A DNA stretch of 64,000 nucleotides, taken from positions 1-64,000 of the forward strand of contig JAZKHE010000003.1 in assembly GCA_040385525.1 (NCBI GenBank), read 5' to 3'. This document shows, piece after piece, positions 18,088 through 26,955 of this stretch. How positions within the stretch are numbered: position 1 is the stretch's first letter; every line of letters starts with the position of its first letter. The translations under genes and the position numbers were made by a program. Source of the stretch: JAZKHE01 sp040385525 (GTDB taxonomy: Bacteria; Bacteroidota; Bacteroidia; UBA4408). The notes beneath the pieces are model-generated. The model ran no database searches and had not been told where the DNA came from. It saw only the letters and a program-made list of their open reading frames with translations.

Positions 18088-18525
18088 TTATATCTTTCTA
18101 CGCATTAAAAAATGCTGTATAGAGTAGTACAATAAAAAAGTTTTTTCTTCAATTTTATAGCCACAGGCTTTGTAAAACGGAACTGCGTTTTCTCTTGCTT
18201 GTAATATTATAAATTTAGATTTTAGTTGGTGTTTAGCAAACTCTTCGGCTGCATCAATTAGTTTTTTGCCAATTCCTTTTCCGTGATATTTAGCATCAAC
18301 AGCCATAAAACGAATTTGCGCTATTAATTCGCTGTTTTTTTGAATGCGGCAAACCCCTATAATTTTATTATTGTGTTTTGCCATAAAATGAAAAGACGAG
18401 TGTTCAAACTCGTCTTTTTCTGAGTCAATTGGTTGACTCCAAGGTTTTCGTAATACTTCCCATCTTAACTGATAATAAGCGTTAAAGTCTTCTATCGAAT
18501 TAGGATGTGAAATAAATATTTCCAA
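18088..18525 (-). CDS. GNAT N-acetyltransferase
   Basis: This 145-residue protein is a GNAT acetyltransferase. The acetyl-CoA loop is RFMAVDAKYHGKGIGKKLI (Q/RxxGxG/A pattern) and the C-terminal motif is ENAVPFYKACGYKI. Its N-terminus (IEDFNAYYQLRWEVLRKPW) is found in small GNATs of unknown substrate. The start is TTG at 18525, 4 nt after the stop of the DUF6089 gene, so the two are probably translated from one transcript. Downstream lies the palindromic repeat at 17896-18065. Confidence 0.85.
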   Translation of the reverse strand: MEIFISHPNSIEDFNAYYQLRWEVLRKPWSQPIDSEKDEFEHSSFHFMAKHNNKIIGVCRIQKNSELIAQIRFMAVDAKYHGKGIGKKLIDAAEEFAKHQLKSKFIILQARENAVPFYKACGYKIEEKTFLLYYSIQHFLMRRKI

Positions 18526-18529
18526 ACTA

Positions 18530-19414
18530 TTAGAATTTAGCTCTGGTTTTGTAAGTTTTACCTAATTTATAATTTAGTGTTACAAAAGCAAACATGTAGC
18601 CGTCTCTATCTTTAGGATCTCCTCTTTGTTGACCAGCAGTTGCATAACCTGTAGGATTTCCAGATGGGTCTGAGAAATATTCTGCAGCTGGGCCATACGC
18701 TTGACCAATTGCTTTAGGGTCGTAGTAATTTGTGCTTACATCATCCATATAATCAGTAAGTGTATATCTGTAACCATACTCCAAACCAATAGTATATTTT
18801 TTAGAAATAGAATATCTAAAACCTAAACCAACAGGGAAACAAGCTGTGATACGTGTATATTTTTTTGTTCCAGGATCAATTCCTTGTCCTTCAGTTCCTA
18901 ATGGTTGTAATGCAGTCCATTTGTTGTTATAAAGTGCTTTTGGGTTAAAGTATACCAAGCCAAAGCCAACAAAAAAGTAAGGTTGCACCATAAAAGATTT
19001 CCATCCTTTTACGTGTTTAATTTTGTAATGGTGACCATCTTTTTGTTGAATTAAGGTGTATTCTAATTGTCCAGAAACTTCAAAAATATTAGATCTAAAA
19101 GTTAACTCTCTACTACGGCGTGCATCTTCAGATGTAAGAAAATCACTGCTTTTTATTCTACCCCAATAAGCACTTCCTTTTACAAAGAAATAAGGGTGTA
19201 CTCTATAACGGTAACCGCCACCAATTGAAGGACGCGTCATAGACATTTCTAAATCTTTTACGAAATTTGTACCTATTTGATTGGCACCTCCCAAATCACC
19301 AAGAAAATTAGCTCCGCCAGCAGAGTAAACAATTTCTTTCCTGTTTTTTTTCCAACGTTGAGCGTTAGAAAAAAATGGAAGTGTTAGTAAGGCTAAAAGT
19401 AAATACTTCTTCAT
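18530..19414 (-). CDS. DUF6089 outer-membrane beta-barrel protein
   Basis: This 294-residue exported protein has a signal peptide (MKKYLLLALLTLPFFSNA) and alternating beta-strand pattern (IVYSAGGANFLGDLGGAN, YRYRVHPYFFVKGSAYWG, GLGFRYSISKKYTIGLEYGY) ending in a charged GKTYKTRAKF. It fits the DUF6089 family of Bacteroidota outer-membrane proteins; some relatives are T9SS accessory proteins of the PorG type, but I cannot assign that role here. ATG 19414 is chosen because it directly precedes the signal peptide; an in-frame upstream start at 19477 would bury it. Confidence 0.8.
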   Translation of the reverse strand: MKKYLLLALLTLPFFSNAQRWKKNRKEIVYSAGGANFLGDLGGANQIGTNFVKDLEMSMTRPSIGGGYRYRVHPYFFVKGSAYWGRIKSSDFLTSEDARRSRELTFRSNIFEVSGQLEYTLIQQKDGHHYKIKHVKGWKSFMVQPYFFVGFGLVYFNPKALYNNKWTALQPLGTEGQGIDPGTKKYTRITACFPVGLGFRYSISKKYTIGLEYGYRYTLTDYMDDVSTNYYDPKAIGQAYGPAAEYFSDPSGNPTGYATAGQQRGDPKDRDGYMFAFVTLNYKLGKTYKTRAKF

Positions 19415-19513
19415 AGTTTTAGTTTTGCTACATTTTAAGCTAGAAGCGAAAATATAAAAAAAATAAATACAAGCCAAATATTTAACCTTTAAAATTAATG
19501 GGTTTAACTTAGT

Positions 19514-20581
19514 TTATAAGTCTTTAATACTAAAAACGCTTGATTTTATTGATTTTAACTGATTATCATTGTTTTTTAAAAATTTATCAGCTTCTAAATT
19601 GTCAATTACTTGTTTTAGGTTTTTTATGGTGCCAAACGGTATTTTGTTTTGTTCTAACAAAAAACAAAGGTCACTATGTTTTTTTTGCGAAATGCTCAAA
19701 TTTAGAATTTCAAACAACTGAGTTCTATTGTTAACTCGTAATGTATTTGTAGTAAAATCAGGATTTTGGGCTAATTCGTATAAGTTTAGCAGTTCGCAAA
19801 GTTTATAAAACTGTGCATTGGTGCCAATTGCTAAAACAATTTGAGTTCCGTCAAATGTTGTAAAAGTTTCTCCGTAAGGAGCAATATTAGGGTGAAGTGA
19901 ACCAATTAGCTGAGGTATTTCTTCGTTTTGCAGGTAGTTGCTTGCTTGGTTAACCAAACTTGCAATGGCAGCATCAAATAAAGAAACTTCAACAACAGAG
20001 CCTTTATTTGTTTTATATTTTTTTAGTAGAGCAACAAGTATACCTTCTTTTAACTGGTGTGCAGCTAACACATCAATAAACGCAACAGGCATTTTTAAAG
20101 GACCGGAAGCTTTTGTTCCATTCATGCTCATAAAACCAGTTTCTGCTTGCAAAACTACATCGTAGGCAACTTTATCGTTATCCGCACCAAAGCCATTTAT
20201 TTTTGCAATGATAAGATTGGGTTTAATTTTTTTTAAAGTTTCGTCATCTAATTTGAATTTAAAGTCATCACCTTTTTTGAAATTTGAAATTACAACATCA
20301 GCTTCGCTAATTAGCGATACCAAATGTTTGTAATCATCATCATTTGTATAATCTAAAAAGTAAACTTGTTTTCCCCAATTAATTGATGCGTAATAGGAAG
20401 AAGAGCTTTGTGCGTCTATTTCTTTTTTTGTTTTCCAAGTTCTAGTTACATCGCCACCTGTTTTTTTATTTTCAATTTTAATGACTTTTGCTCCTAATTC
20501 TGCAAAAAACATTCCTACCGATGGACCTGCCAAAACACTTGCTAATTCTACAACTACTAATCCGTTAAAAGTTTTATTCAT
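19514..20581 (-). CDS. CaiB/BaiF family (class III) CoA transferase
   Basis: This 355-residue class III CoA-transferase has the N-terminal signature VVELASVLAGPSVGMFFAELGAKVIKIE. The likely nucleophilic Asp is D170 in PVAFIDVLAAHQLKEGILVAL, by analogy with formyl-CoA transferase. It transfers CoA between carboxylic acids, or may act as a racemase as AMACR does. The pathway is not shown by the neighbours: a CDF transporter lies divergent and the DUF6089 barrel gene is 99 nt downstream. Length is slightly shorter than the typical 380-400 residues. Confidence 0.85.
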   Translation of the reverse strand: MNKTFNGLVVVELASVLAGPSVGMFFAELGAKVIKIENKKTGGDVTRTWKTKKEIDAQSSSSYYASINWGKQVYFLDYTNDDDYKHLVSLISEADVVISNFKKGDDFKFKLDDETLKKIKPNLIIAKINGFGADNDKVAYDVVLQAETGFMSMNGTKASGPLKMPVAFIDVLAAHQLKEGILVALLKKYKTNKGSVVEVSLFDAAIASLVNQASNYLQNEEIPQLIGSLHPNIAPYGETFTTFDGTQIVLAIGTNAQFYKLCELLNLYELAQNPDFTTNTLRVNNRTQLFEILNLSISQKKHSDLCFLLEQNKIPFGTIKNLKQVIDNLEADKFLKNNDNQLKSIKSSVFSIKDL

Positions 20582-20637
20582 TCTAAAATTTATTATTGGT
20601 GCTAAATTACTAAGTTTACATACACTTTCAATATTTT

Positions 20638-21627
20638 ATGCTTAGCGATTCTAAAATAAAAATAAGAGCCATGTTTTGGGTTTTAATGGCAAGCATTGTT
20701 ATTGCTGCTATTAAATTTTACGCGTTTTTTTATACGGGTTCTAACGCTATTTTCACTGATGCTTTAGAGTCGATAATTAATGTTGTGGCTGGCTCATTTG
20801 CTTTGTTTAGTGTTTACTATGCGTCGTTACCAAAAGATGAAAACCATCCATACGGACATGGTAAAATTGAATTTTTATCGGCAGGTTTTGAAGGCGGATT
20901 AATTTTTTTTGCAGGAATTTCTATTTTTATAAAATCTATTTTGGGTTTTATTCATCCTGCAGAAATTAAGTCGTTAGATGTTGGTATAATTCTTTCTGTA
21001 GTAACTGGAGTAGCAAATTTTTTTCTCGGAAAATATTTAATCAATTTAGGTAATAAAAAACATTCGGTTACATTAATTGCTGACGGAAAACACTTGCTAT
21101 CGGACACGTACACATCTATTGGTTTAGTTGTAGGATTAGTTTTAATTTATTTTACCGGTTTAGTTTGGTTAGATAATATTGTGGCGCTAGTTTTTGCTGT
21201 ATTAATTATTAGAACTGGTTTTGTTTTGTTAAAACAATCGATTAACGATTTGTTAGACGAAGCTGATTATAAAACAATGGACGAGCTAATGAAAATTATG
21301 AATAAACACAGAAGACCAGAATGGATTGATGTGCATAATTTACGTTTACTAAAATATGGCTCGCATTTGCATGTTGATTGCCACGTTACTTTGCCTTGGT
21401 ATTTTACTTTAGAAGAATCGCATAAACATGTTACTGATTTTGAAACTTTAGTAAACAATGAAATGAATGGAAGAGTTGAATTTTTCATTCATTCAGACCC
21501 ATGTTTACCATTTTCGTGTTCGATTTGCACAATGGAGAATTGTGCTAAAAGACAACATAAATTTGAAAATAAAGTAGAGTGGAACATGCATAATTTGTTG
21601 CCCAACAAAAAGCACGGAGCAATCTAA
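20638..21627 (+). CDS. cation diffusion facilitator (CDF) transporter
   Basis: This 329-residue CDF-family metal exporter has six predicted helices. The metal-site patterns are visible as TDALESIINV with HPYGHGKIEF, and as DGKHLLSDTYTSIG in the fifth helix. A cytoplasmic ferredoxin-like domain follows (about 210-290). The tail carries a Cys/His-rich segment (CLPFSCSICTMENC, then KRQHKF) that could bind metal. It should export Zn2+, Co2+, Fe2+ or Mn2+ by proton antiport. The stop overlaps the convergent gene at 21624 by 4 bp. Confidence 0.9.
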   Translation: MLSDSKIKIRAMFWVLMASIVIAAIKFYAFFYTGSNAIFTDALESIINVVAGSFALFSVYYASLPKDENHPYGHGKIEFLSAGFEGGLIFFAGISIFIKSILGFIHPAEIKSLDVGIILSVVTGVANFFLGKYLINLGNKKHSVTLIADGKHLLSDTYTSIGLVVGLVLIYFTGLVWLDNIVALVFAVLIIRTGFVLLKQSINDLLDEADYKTMDELMKIMNKHRRPEWIDVHNLRLLKYGSHLHVDCHVTLPWYFTLEESHKHVTDFETLVNNEMNGRVEFFIHSDPCLPFSCSICTMENCAKRQHKFENKVEWNMHNLLPNKKHGAI

Positions 21628-22346
21628 AAACTAGTTCCCGATTGTTGCATTTTATAAAGCGTGTGCCACTTTTTTACTTCGGTATAAAGCTCATAATTAG
21701 AGCCATTATCAATTAGTTGAGGTGGTATTTTTATAAATAATAAAAATTCGTTTATATCTAATTTTTCATCTTGTGTAATGTTTCTAATTAATTCGTTTGG
21801 TAAACGCTTGCGTAGTTTTTCTTCACGAAGTCGTTCGTTGTAATACACACTTAGTTTTTCTTTTTCTTTGGCTTCGCTGCTAAATTTATTGTATAATGCA
21901 GTTATTGGACTTAATGTTCTAATTTCGGGAGTGTAAATATTCCGTTCAAAATATTCTTTTTCTTCCTTACTAAATTCATTTGGCATAACAATTACCGTTT
22001 TTAAATCGACAGATTTTGCGTCTAAAAAAAGATTTAAAACAAGCTTGTTGTTTTTTATAGAATCTTTATAATTAGTTAAGTAAATGTATTTTTTTGTATA
22101 ACCTAAAAGCGATAAAATTAAGGTGTCTTTTGGTTTTGAATTTACACTATAAAGACCAACAAAATTAGTTAATACAACTTCTTGTGTTCGCTTGTTTAAA
22201 ACGTAAACAAATTGTAATGATTCTTTTGAATTTTTATCTGAAATTTTTCCTGAAATTTCGATGTTTTGGCATCTTAATGTAGTGTACGAAAAAGTAAAAA
22301 TACTTATAAATAAAATAAATGAGTAAAATCGTTTTCTACTTTTCAT
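21624..22346 (-). CDS. exported carboxypeptidase-regulatory-like domain protein
   Basis: This 240-residue protein has an N-terminal export signal (FYSFILFISIFTFSY) and one carboxypeptidase-regulatory-like domain (about 28-105: ISGKISDKNSKESLQFVYVL, then TLILSLLGYTKKYIYL). A charged helical region follows (KFSSEAKEKEKLSVYYNERL). It resembles the protein at 14296-14967 in layout. It lies 34 nt downstream of lpxA on the same strand and could share its transcript. Function is unknown. Confidence 0.8.
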   Translation of the reverse strand: MKSRKRFYSFILFISIFTFSYTTLRCQNIEISGKISDKNSKESLQFVYVLNKRTQEVVLTNFVGLYSVNSKPKDTLILSLLGYTKKYIYLTNYKDSIKNNKLVLNLFLDAKSVDLKTVIVMPNEFSKEEKEYFERNIYTPEIRTLSPITALYNKFSSEAKEKEKLSVYYNERLREEKLRKRLPNELIRNITQDEKLDINEFLLFIKIPPQLIDNGSNYELYTEVKKWHTLYKMQQSGTSF

Positions 22347-22380
22347 TTTTAGACAACGTAAATTTTACTCATTTAGTATT

Positions 22381-23151
22381 TTAACCACGCATAATACCAT
22401 TAACCGATTCGCGGATAAATCGAAGTATTTGGTCTTTTTCTTTTGTGGCTGGAGCTTCTAATTCTACAACGTTTACAGCATTAGTAATGTTGTAATCTTT
22501 AACATAAATGGTACGGTAAATATCTTCAATTTGAAGAATTTGTTCGTTTGTGTAACCTCTTCTTCGTAAACCAACAGAATTAATTCCAACATATGATAGT
22601 GGTTCGCGAGCGGCTTTAACAAATGGTGGAACATTTTTTCTAATTAATGAACCGCCAGCAACAAAAGCGTGCGCTCCAATTTTAAGAAATTGCTGAACAC
22701 CAACAAATCCTTCTAAAATTACAAAATCTTCAATTTCAACATGTCCTGCTATACCAACCGTATTAGCTAAAATAACATTGTTACCAATAATACAATCGTG
22801 CCCAATGTGAACATAAGCCATAAGTAAACAATTGCTACCCACAACAGTTTTGTGTTTATCAATTGTGCCTCTGTTAATGGTAACACATTCTCTAATGGTT
22901 GTGTTGTCTCCAATTTCGGTTGTGGTTATTTCACCAGCAAATTTTAAATCTTGCGGAATAGCAGAAATTACAGCTCCAGGAAATATTTTACAATTTTTCC
23001 CAATAATTGCACCTTCCATAATATTAACATTAGAACCTATCCAAGTTCCATCGCCAATAGTTACATTTTTTGCAATACTTGTAAATGCTTCAATTGTAAC
23101 GTTGTTACCAATTTTTGCATCAGGATGTATGTCTGAATATTTATGTATCAT
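22381..23151 (-). CDS. lpxA: UDP-N-acetylglucosamine acyltransferase LpxA
   Basis: This 256-residue left-handed beta-helix acyltransferase is full length for LpxA. Hexapeptide repeats fill the first 190 residues (IGNNVTIEAFTSIAKNVTIG), and the catalytic His lies in the family segment MAYVHIGHDCIIGNNV. The C-terminal helical part contains LRRRGYTNEQILQIEDIYR. It transfers a hydroxyacyl chain from ACP to UDP-GlcNAc, the first step of lipid A synthesis. It is third in the lpxD-lpxC/fabZ-lpxA operon, starting 2 nt after lpxC/fabZ. Confidence 0.96.
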   Translation of the reverse strand: MIHKYSDIHPDAKIGNNVTIEAFTSIAKNVTIGDGTWIGSNVNIMEGAIIGKNCKIFPGAVISAIPQDLKFAGEITTTEIGDNTTIRECVTINRGTIDKHKTVVGSNCLLMAYVHIGHDCIIGNNVILANTVGIAGHVEIEDFVILEGFVGVQQFLKIGAHAFVAGGSLIRKNVPPFVKAAREPLSYVGINSVGLRRRGYTNEQILQIEDIYRTIYVKDYNITNAVNVVELEAPATKEKDQILRFIRESVNGIMRG

Positions 23152-23153
23152 TT

Positions 23154-24554
23154 CTAATTTTTTACCTTAACAATTTGTGCCATCATTTCTGCTTCCATAA
23201 CGGGTTTGTTACGCACATATGCAGTTCCTTTCATATGGCATAACCCTCTGCGAATTGGTTCCATTAAATCTAATACAAAAATTACAGTATCGCCCGGCAA
23301 AACTTTTTGTTTGAATTTTACTTTATCTATTTTTAAGAAATAAGTTAAATAGTTTTCTGGATCAGGAACTGTTTTTAAAACTAAAATTCCACCAGTTTGA
23401 GCCATTGCTTCAATTAACAAAACACCTGGCATAACAGGAGCTCCAGGGAAGTGTCCTTGAAAAAACTCTTCGTTCATGGTTACATTTTTATAACCTACAA
23501 CTTTTTCGGGAGTTAATTCTAAAATGGCATCAATTAATAAAAACGGATAACGATGAGGTAATGTTTTAGATATTGCATCAATATTCATTATTGGTTCTTT
23601 GTTTAAATCAAACAAAGGAACTTCGTTTTTTTTCTTTTTTTGCTCTGCAACTAATTCTTTTAATCTTTTTGCGAAAGCTATGTTGCTCGGATGACCAGGG
23701 CGTGCAGCAAGTATATGACCTTTAATTAATTTTCCGCACAGAGCAAAATCGCCAACAATGTCTAATAATTTATGGCGAGCAGGTTCGTTATAATAATGCA
23801 AAGTAGTGTTGTTTAACACACCTTTTCCTTGCACTTTCATTTTAGGTTTATTAAGCAATGTTGCTAATTCATCTAATTTATCTTGTGGTAACTCTTTATC
23901 TACAAGCACAATTGCATTGTCTAAATCGCCACCTTTAATTAAATTATTTTTAGATAAAAATTCTAACTCATGTAAAAAAACAAATGTTCTGCACTTAGCA
24001 ATTTCTTGTTTAAATTCGCCAATGTGATACATTGTAGAGTGCTGTGTGCCTAGCACATCAGAGTTATAATCAACCATAACGGTTAGGCGATAGTCGTCAG
24101 CAGGAACAGCTAATATTTCTGATTTTCTGCTAGTATCTTCAAAAGTTATATTTTCTGTAATAACTAAATATTCTCTATCAGCTTTTTGATCTTCAAAACC
24201 CGCTGTTTCAATAGCTTCAACAAAGGGAAGTGAGCTACCATCCATAATAGGAATTTCGGGAGCATCAACAGTAATGAGTGCATTATCTATTTGCATACCA
24301 ACTAAAGCAGCCATAACATGCTCAATTGTATGAACTTTAGCTCCGTTTTTTGCTAAGGTTGTACCGCGTGAAGTGTCTACAACTAAATCAACATCTGCTT
24401 CAATAATTGGTTTTTCATCTAAATCAATTCTTTGAAATTTATATCCGTAATTTTCGGGAGCAGGATTTAAAGTTAAATTACAAGGTTTACCAGTATGCAA
24501 ACCTACTCCTGAAATTGTTACCGACTTTTTAAGTGTTCTTTGTTTTTCAGCCAT
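23154..24554 (-). CDS. lpxC-fabZ: bifunctional LpxC deacetylase / FabZ dehydratase
   Basis: This 466-residue fusion is the usual Bacteroidota arrangement. Residues about 1-310 are LpxC, a zinc UDP-3-O-acyl-GlcNAc deacetylase (GVGLHTGKPCNLTLNPAPE; zinc-site region VHTIEHVMAAL and ARHKLLDIVGDFAL). Residues about 320-466 are FabZ, the hydroxyacyl-ACP dehydratase (LPHRYPFLLID, then GHFPGAPVMPGVLLIEAMAQ with catalytic His and Glu). The protein links lipid A commitment with fatty acid elongation. I use ATG 24554, 4 nt after the lpxD stop; the in-frame start 5 codons upstream is a TTG overlapping lpxD. Confidence 0.96.
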   Translation of the reverse strand: MAEKQRTLKKSVTISGVGLHTGKPCNLTLNPAPENYGYKFQRIDLDEKPIIEADVDLVVDTSRGTTLAKNGAKVHTIEHVMAALVGMQIDNALITVDAPEIPIMDGSSLPFVEAIETAGFEDQKADREYLVITENITFEDTSRKSEILAVPADDYRLTVMVDYNSDVLGTQHSTMYHIGEFKQEIAKCRTFVFLHELEFLSKNNLIKGGDLDNAIVLVDKELPQDKLDELATLLNKPKMKVQGKGVLNNTTLHYYNEPARHKLLDIVGDFALCGKLIKGHILAARPGHPSNIAFAKRLKELVAEQKKKKNEVPLFDLNKEPIMNIDAISKTLPHRYPFLLIDAILELTPEKVVGYKNVTMNEEFFQGHFPGAPVMPGVLLIEAMAQTGGILVLKTVPDPENYLTYFLKIDKVKFKQKVLPGDTVIFVLDLMEPIRRGLCHMKGTAYVRNKPVMEAEMMAQIVKVKN

Positions 24555-24558
24555 AAAA

Positions 24559-25584
24559 TTAGTTTCCAAGTTTTTTTTCTAATTGACTTATTTTGTTGCT
24601 CATTTCTGGTAATTTCCTAAAATAAACATATGATTTTTTATAATCACCAATTCCAAACGCTGGCGATCCTTGTAAAATATCTCCTTCTTTAGTTATGTTT
24701 GTGCCAATACCAGATTGAGCAGCAATTTTTACGCCGTCGGCAATTGTTAAATGTCCAATTATACCAACTTGTCCGCCAATCATACAATTTTTTCCAATTT
24801 TTGTAGAACCAGCAACGCCTGTTTGAGCTGCAATTACAGTATTTTCTCCAATTTCAACATTGTGTGCAATTTGAATTAAATTATCAATTTTCGCACCTTT
24901 TCTGATAATTGTTGAGCCTAAAGTAGCCCTGTCAATAGTTGTGTTTGCACCAATTTCAACATGGTCTTCTAAAATTACATTACCAATTTGGGGTACTTTT
25001 TTGTAATTATTTTCGCTATTAGGAGCAAATCCAAATCCATCGCCACCAATAATAACGCCCGAATGCAAGGTGCAGTGCGAACCTACAACACAATCGGAAT
25101 AAATTTTTACACCACTAAAAATAATTGTATTATCGCCAATAGTTGTATTATCGCCAATATAAGCTTGCGGAAATATTTTTACGTTTTTTCCAATTTTCAC
25201 ATTTTGACCAATGTATGCAAATGCGCCTACATAAATATTTTCGCCATATTTCGCGGAAGCATCAATAAAGCTTGGGTTTTCAATTCCTGTTTTGTTGTTT
25301 TTTATTTGATTGTAAGCTTCTAAAAGCATTGCAAATGCTTTGTAAGCATCTTCAACACGAATCAATGTGCTTTTAATTGGTTTTTCGGCAATAAAAGTAT
25401 TGTTTACAATTACGATAGAAGCATTTGTAGAATAGATGTAGGGCGTGTATTGCGGGTTGGCTAAAAACGAAATAGATTCAGGAACACCTTCTTCAATTTT
25501 CGCTAATTTGTTAACGCTTATTGTACTGTCGCCTTCAACTTTTCCGTTAATTAATCCTGCTATTTGCTCTGCTGTAAATTTCAT
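24559..25584 (-). CDS. lpxD: UDP-3-O-acyl-glucosamine N-acyltransferase LpxD
   Basis: This 341-residue protein has the LpxD N-terminal domain (MKFTAEQIAGLINGKVEGDS, then ISFLANPQYTPYIY) and a left-handed beta-helix of hexapeptide repeats (IGQNVKIGKNVKIFPQAYIG). The catalytic His is in NLIQIAHNVEIGENTVIA. It adds the N-linked acyl chain in lipid A synthesis, third step. It is first in the lpx operon, and the HD hydrolase gene lies 44 nt upstream on the same strand. Confidence 0.96.
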   Translation of the reverse strand: MKFTAEQIAGLINGKVEGDSTISVNKLAKIEEGVPESISFLANPQYTPYIYSTNASIVIVNNTFIAEKPIKSTLIRVEDAYKAFAMLLEAYNQIKNNKTGIENPSFIDASAKYGENIYVGAFAYIGQNVKIGKNVKIFPQAYIGDNTTIGDNTIIFSGVKIYSDCVVGSHCTLHSGVIIGGDGFGFAPNSENNYKKVPQIGNVILEDHVEIGANTTIDRATLGSTIIRKGAKIDNLIQIAHNVEIGENTVIAAQTGVAGSTKIGKNCMIGGQVGIIGHLTIADGVKIAAQSGIGTNITKEGDILQGSPAFGIGDYKKSYVYFRKLPEMSNKISQLEKKLGN

Positions 25585-25628
25585 TTAAAAACAATAAATC
25601 GTAATGTAATAGGCTTAAAGGTAAGTTT

Positions 25629-26876
25629 TTATCTTAAATCTTTTGGGTAGCACAAAAAGAATTTTTCAACAGTAACGCTAAGTGTAGATATATTAAGCAA
25701 ATCAGCCGCTTGAGCTATATCTTTTACAGTTCCATCTTTAAAATAAATTTTTATGCTTTCGGTATCGGCTTTATACGCGCTATTGCTGATGCTTGACGAA
25801 AAAATTAAGTAATTAACATCGTTTTCACTAATATTATATTTTTTAATTGCTTTTTGTTTTAAATCTTCAATTTTTTTGGAGTCAAATGCTCCGTTTTGAA
25901 GTTCTACACTAAATAAATTTCTATTAATTAAATTAGAGCAAAGCATAGATAAAATTGGGTCGCTGTGTTTTTTCCAAACTTTAATAGAGCACATTATATC
26001 ATCGTCATCTAAATCGGTAAACAACTCAATAATTTGAGGATTGTTGTTAAAATCGCTTTTTGAAACTTTGTTATTTAAAAAATATAAAAAACTTGGCGAA
26101 CCAAACAAAACTTCTCCTTTTAGCGCTAATTCTTTGGCACGAGCTAAAATATTTACCAATAAATTTTCGGCAGCTAAAACGGTTTTGTGTAAATATACTT
26201 GCCAGTACATTAAACGACGAGCAATAATAAATTTTTCTATCGAATAAATTCCTTTCGATTCAATTACCAATTCATCGTTTACCACATTTAGCATGGCAAT
26301 AATTCTGTCGCTGCTTACAACACCTTCTGATACACCCGTAAAAAAACTATCGCGTTTTAAATAATCGAGTCTATCCATATCTAACTGAGATGAAACCAAC
26401 TGATGCAGGAATTTTTTGGAATATTTATTTTTAAAAATATCAATAGCTAAACTTAACTCACCTTTAAATTCAGAGTTTAATTTTGCCATTAAAATTTCTG
26501 AAATATCTTCGTGATTTACATCGCTAACAATACTTGTTTCTAAAGCGTGAGAAAACGGTCCGTGGCCAATATCGTGCAATAAAATAGCAATTGTTACAGC
26601 TTTTGCTTCATCATCACTTATTTCGTTTCCTTTGGTACGCAATACTTCTATGGCAGTTCCCATAATGTACATAGCGCCCATTGCATGATGAAAACGAGTG
26701 TGTAGCGCTCCTGGGTATACAAACGAGGTAAGTCCTAATTGTTTAATTCTGCGTAAGCGCTGAAAATAGGGGTGTTCAATTAAATCGAAAATTATTTCGT
26801 AAGGAATGGTAATAAAACCATACACTGGGTCGTTAAATATTTTTAATTTGTTGTGTTTGTTTTGCACGAATAACAT
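25629..26876 (-). CDS. HD-domain phosphohydrolase (dNTPase-like)
   Basis: This 415-residue HD-superfamily hydrolase carries the metal-binding motif HTRFHHAMGAMYIMG followed by LLHDIGHGPFSHALE (H...HD). The opening KIFNDPVYGFITIPYEII is typical of the YdhJ/SAMHD1-like branch, which includes deoxynucleotide triphosphohydrolases. The substrate is not established for this branch. It lies just upstream of lpxD and divergent from porX; I recall this arrangement from other Bacteroidota. Confidence 0.9.
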   Translation of the reverse strand: MLFVQNKHNKLKIFNDPVYGFITIPYEIIFDLIEHPYFQRLRRIKQLGLTSFVYPGALHTRFHHAMGAMYIMGTAIEVLRTKGNEISDDEAKAVTIAILLHDIGHGPFSHALETSIVSDVNHEDISEILMAKLNSEFKGELSLAIDIFKNKYSKKFLHQLVSSQLDMDRLDYLKRDSFFTGVSEGVVSSDRIIAMLNVVNDELVIESKGIYSIEKFIIARRLMYWQVYLHKTVLAAENLLVNILARAKELALKGEVLFGSPSFLYFLNNKVSKSDFNNNPQIIELFTDLDDDDIMCSIKVWKKHSDPILSMLCSNLINRNLFSVELQNGAFDSKKIEDLKQKAIKKYNISENDVNYLIFSSSISNSAYKADTESIKIYFKDGTVKDIAQAADLLNISTLSVTVEKFFLCYPKDLR

Positions 26877-26955
26877 TTTTTAACTGCTAAAATCTAAATT
26901 AACACGAAGTTATTTTTACTTTAGCTAAATAACGATTTGAAGATATAGTTTTTTT

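Noticed and set aside
24555..24569. Longer N-terminus for LpxC-FabZ
   Set aside because: The extra five codons start with TTG and overlap the lpxD stop; an ATG 4 nt after the stop fits the family start.
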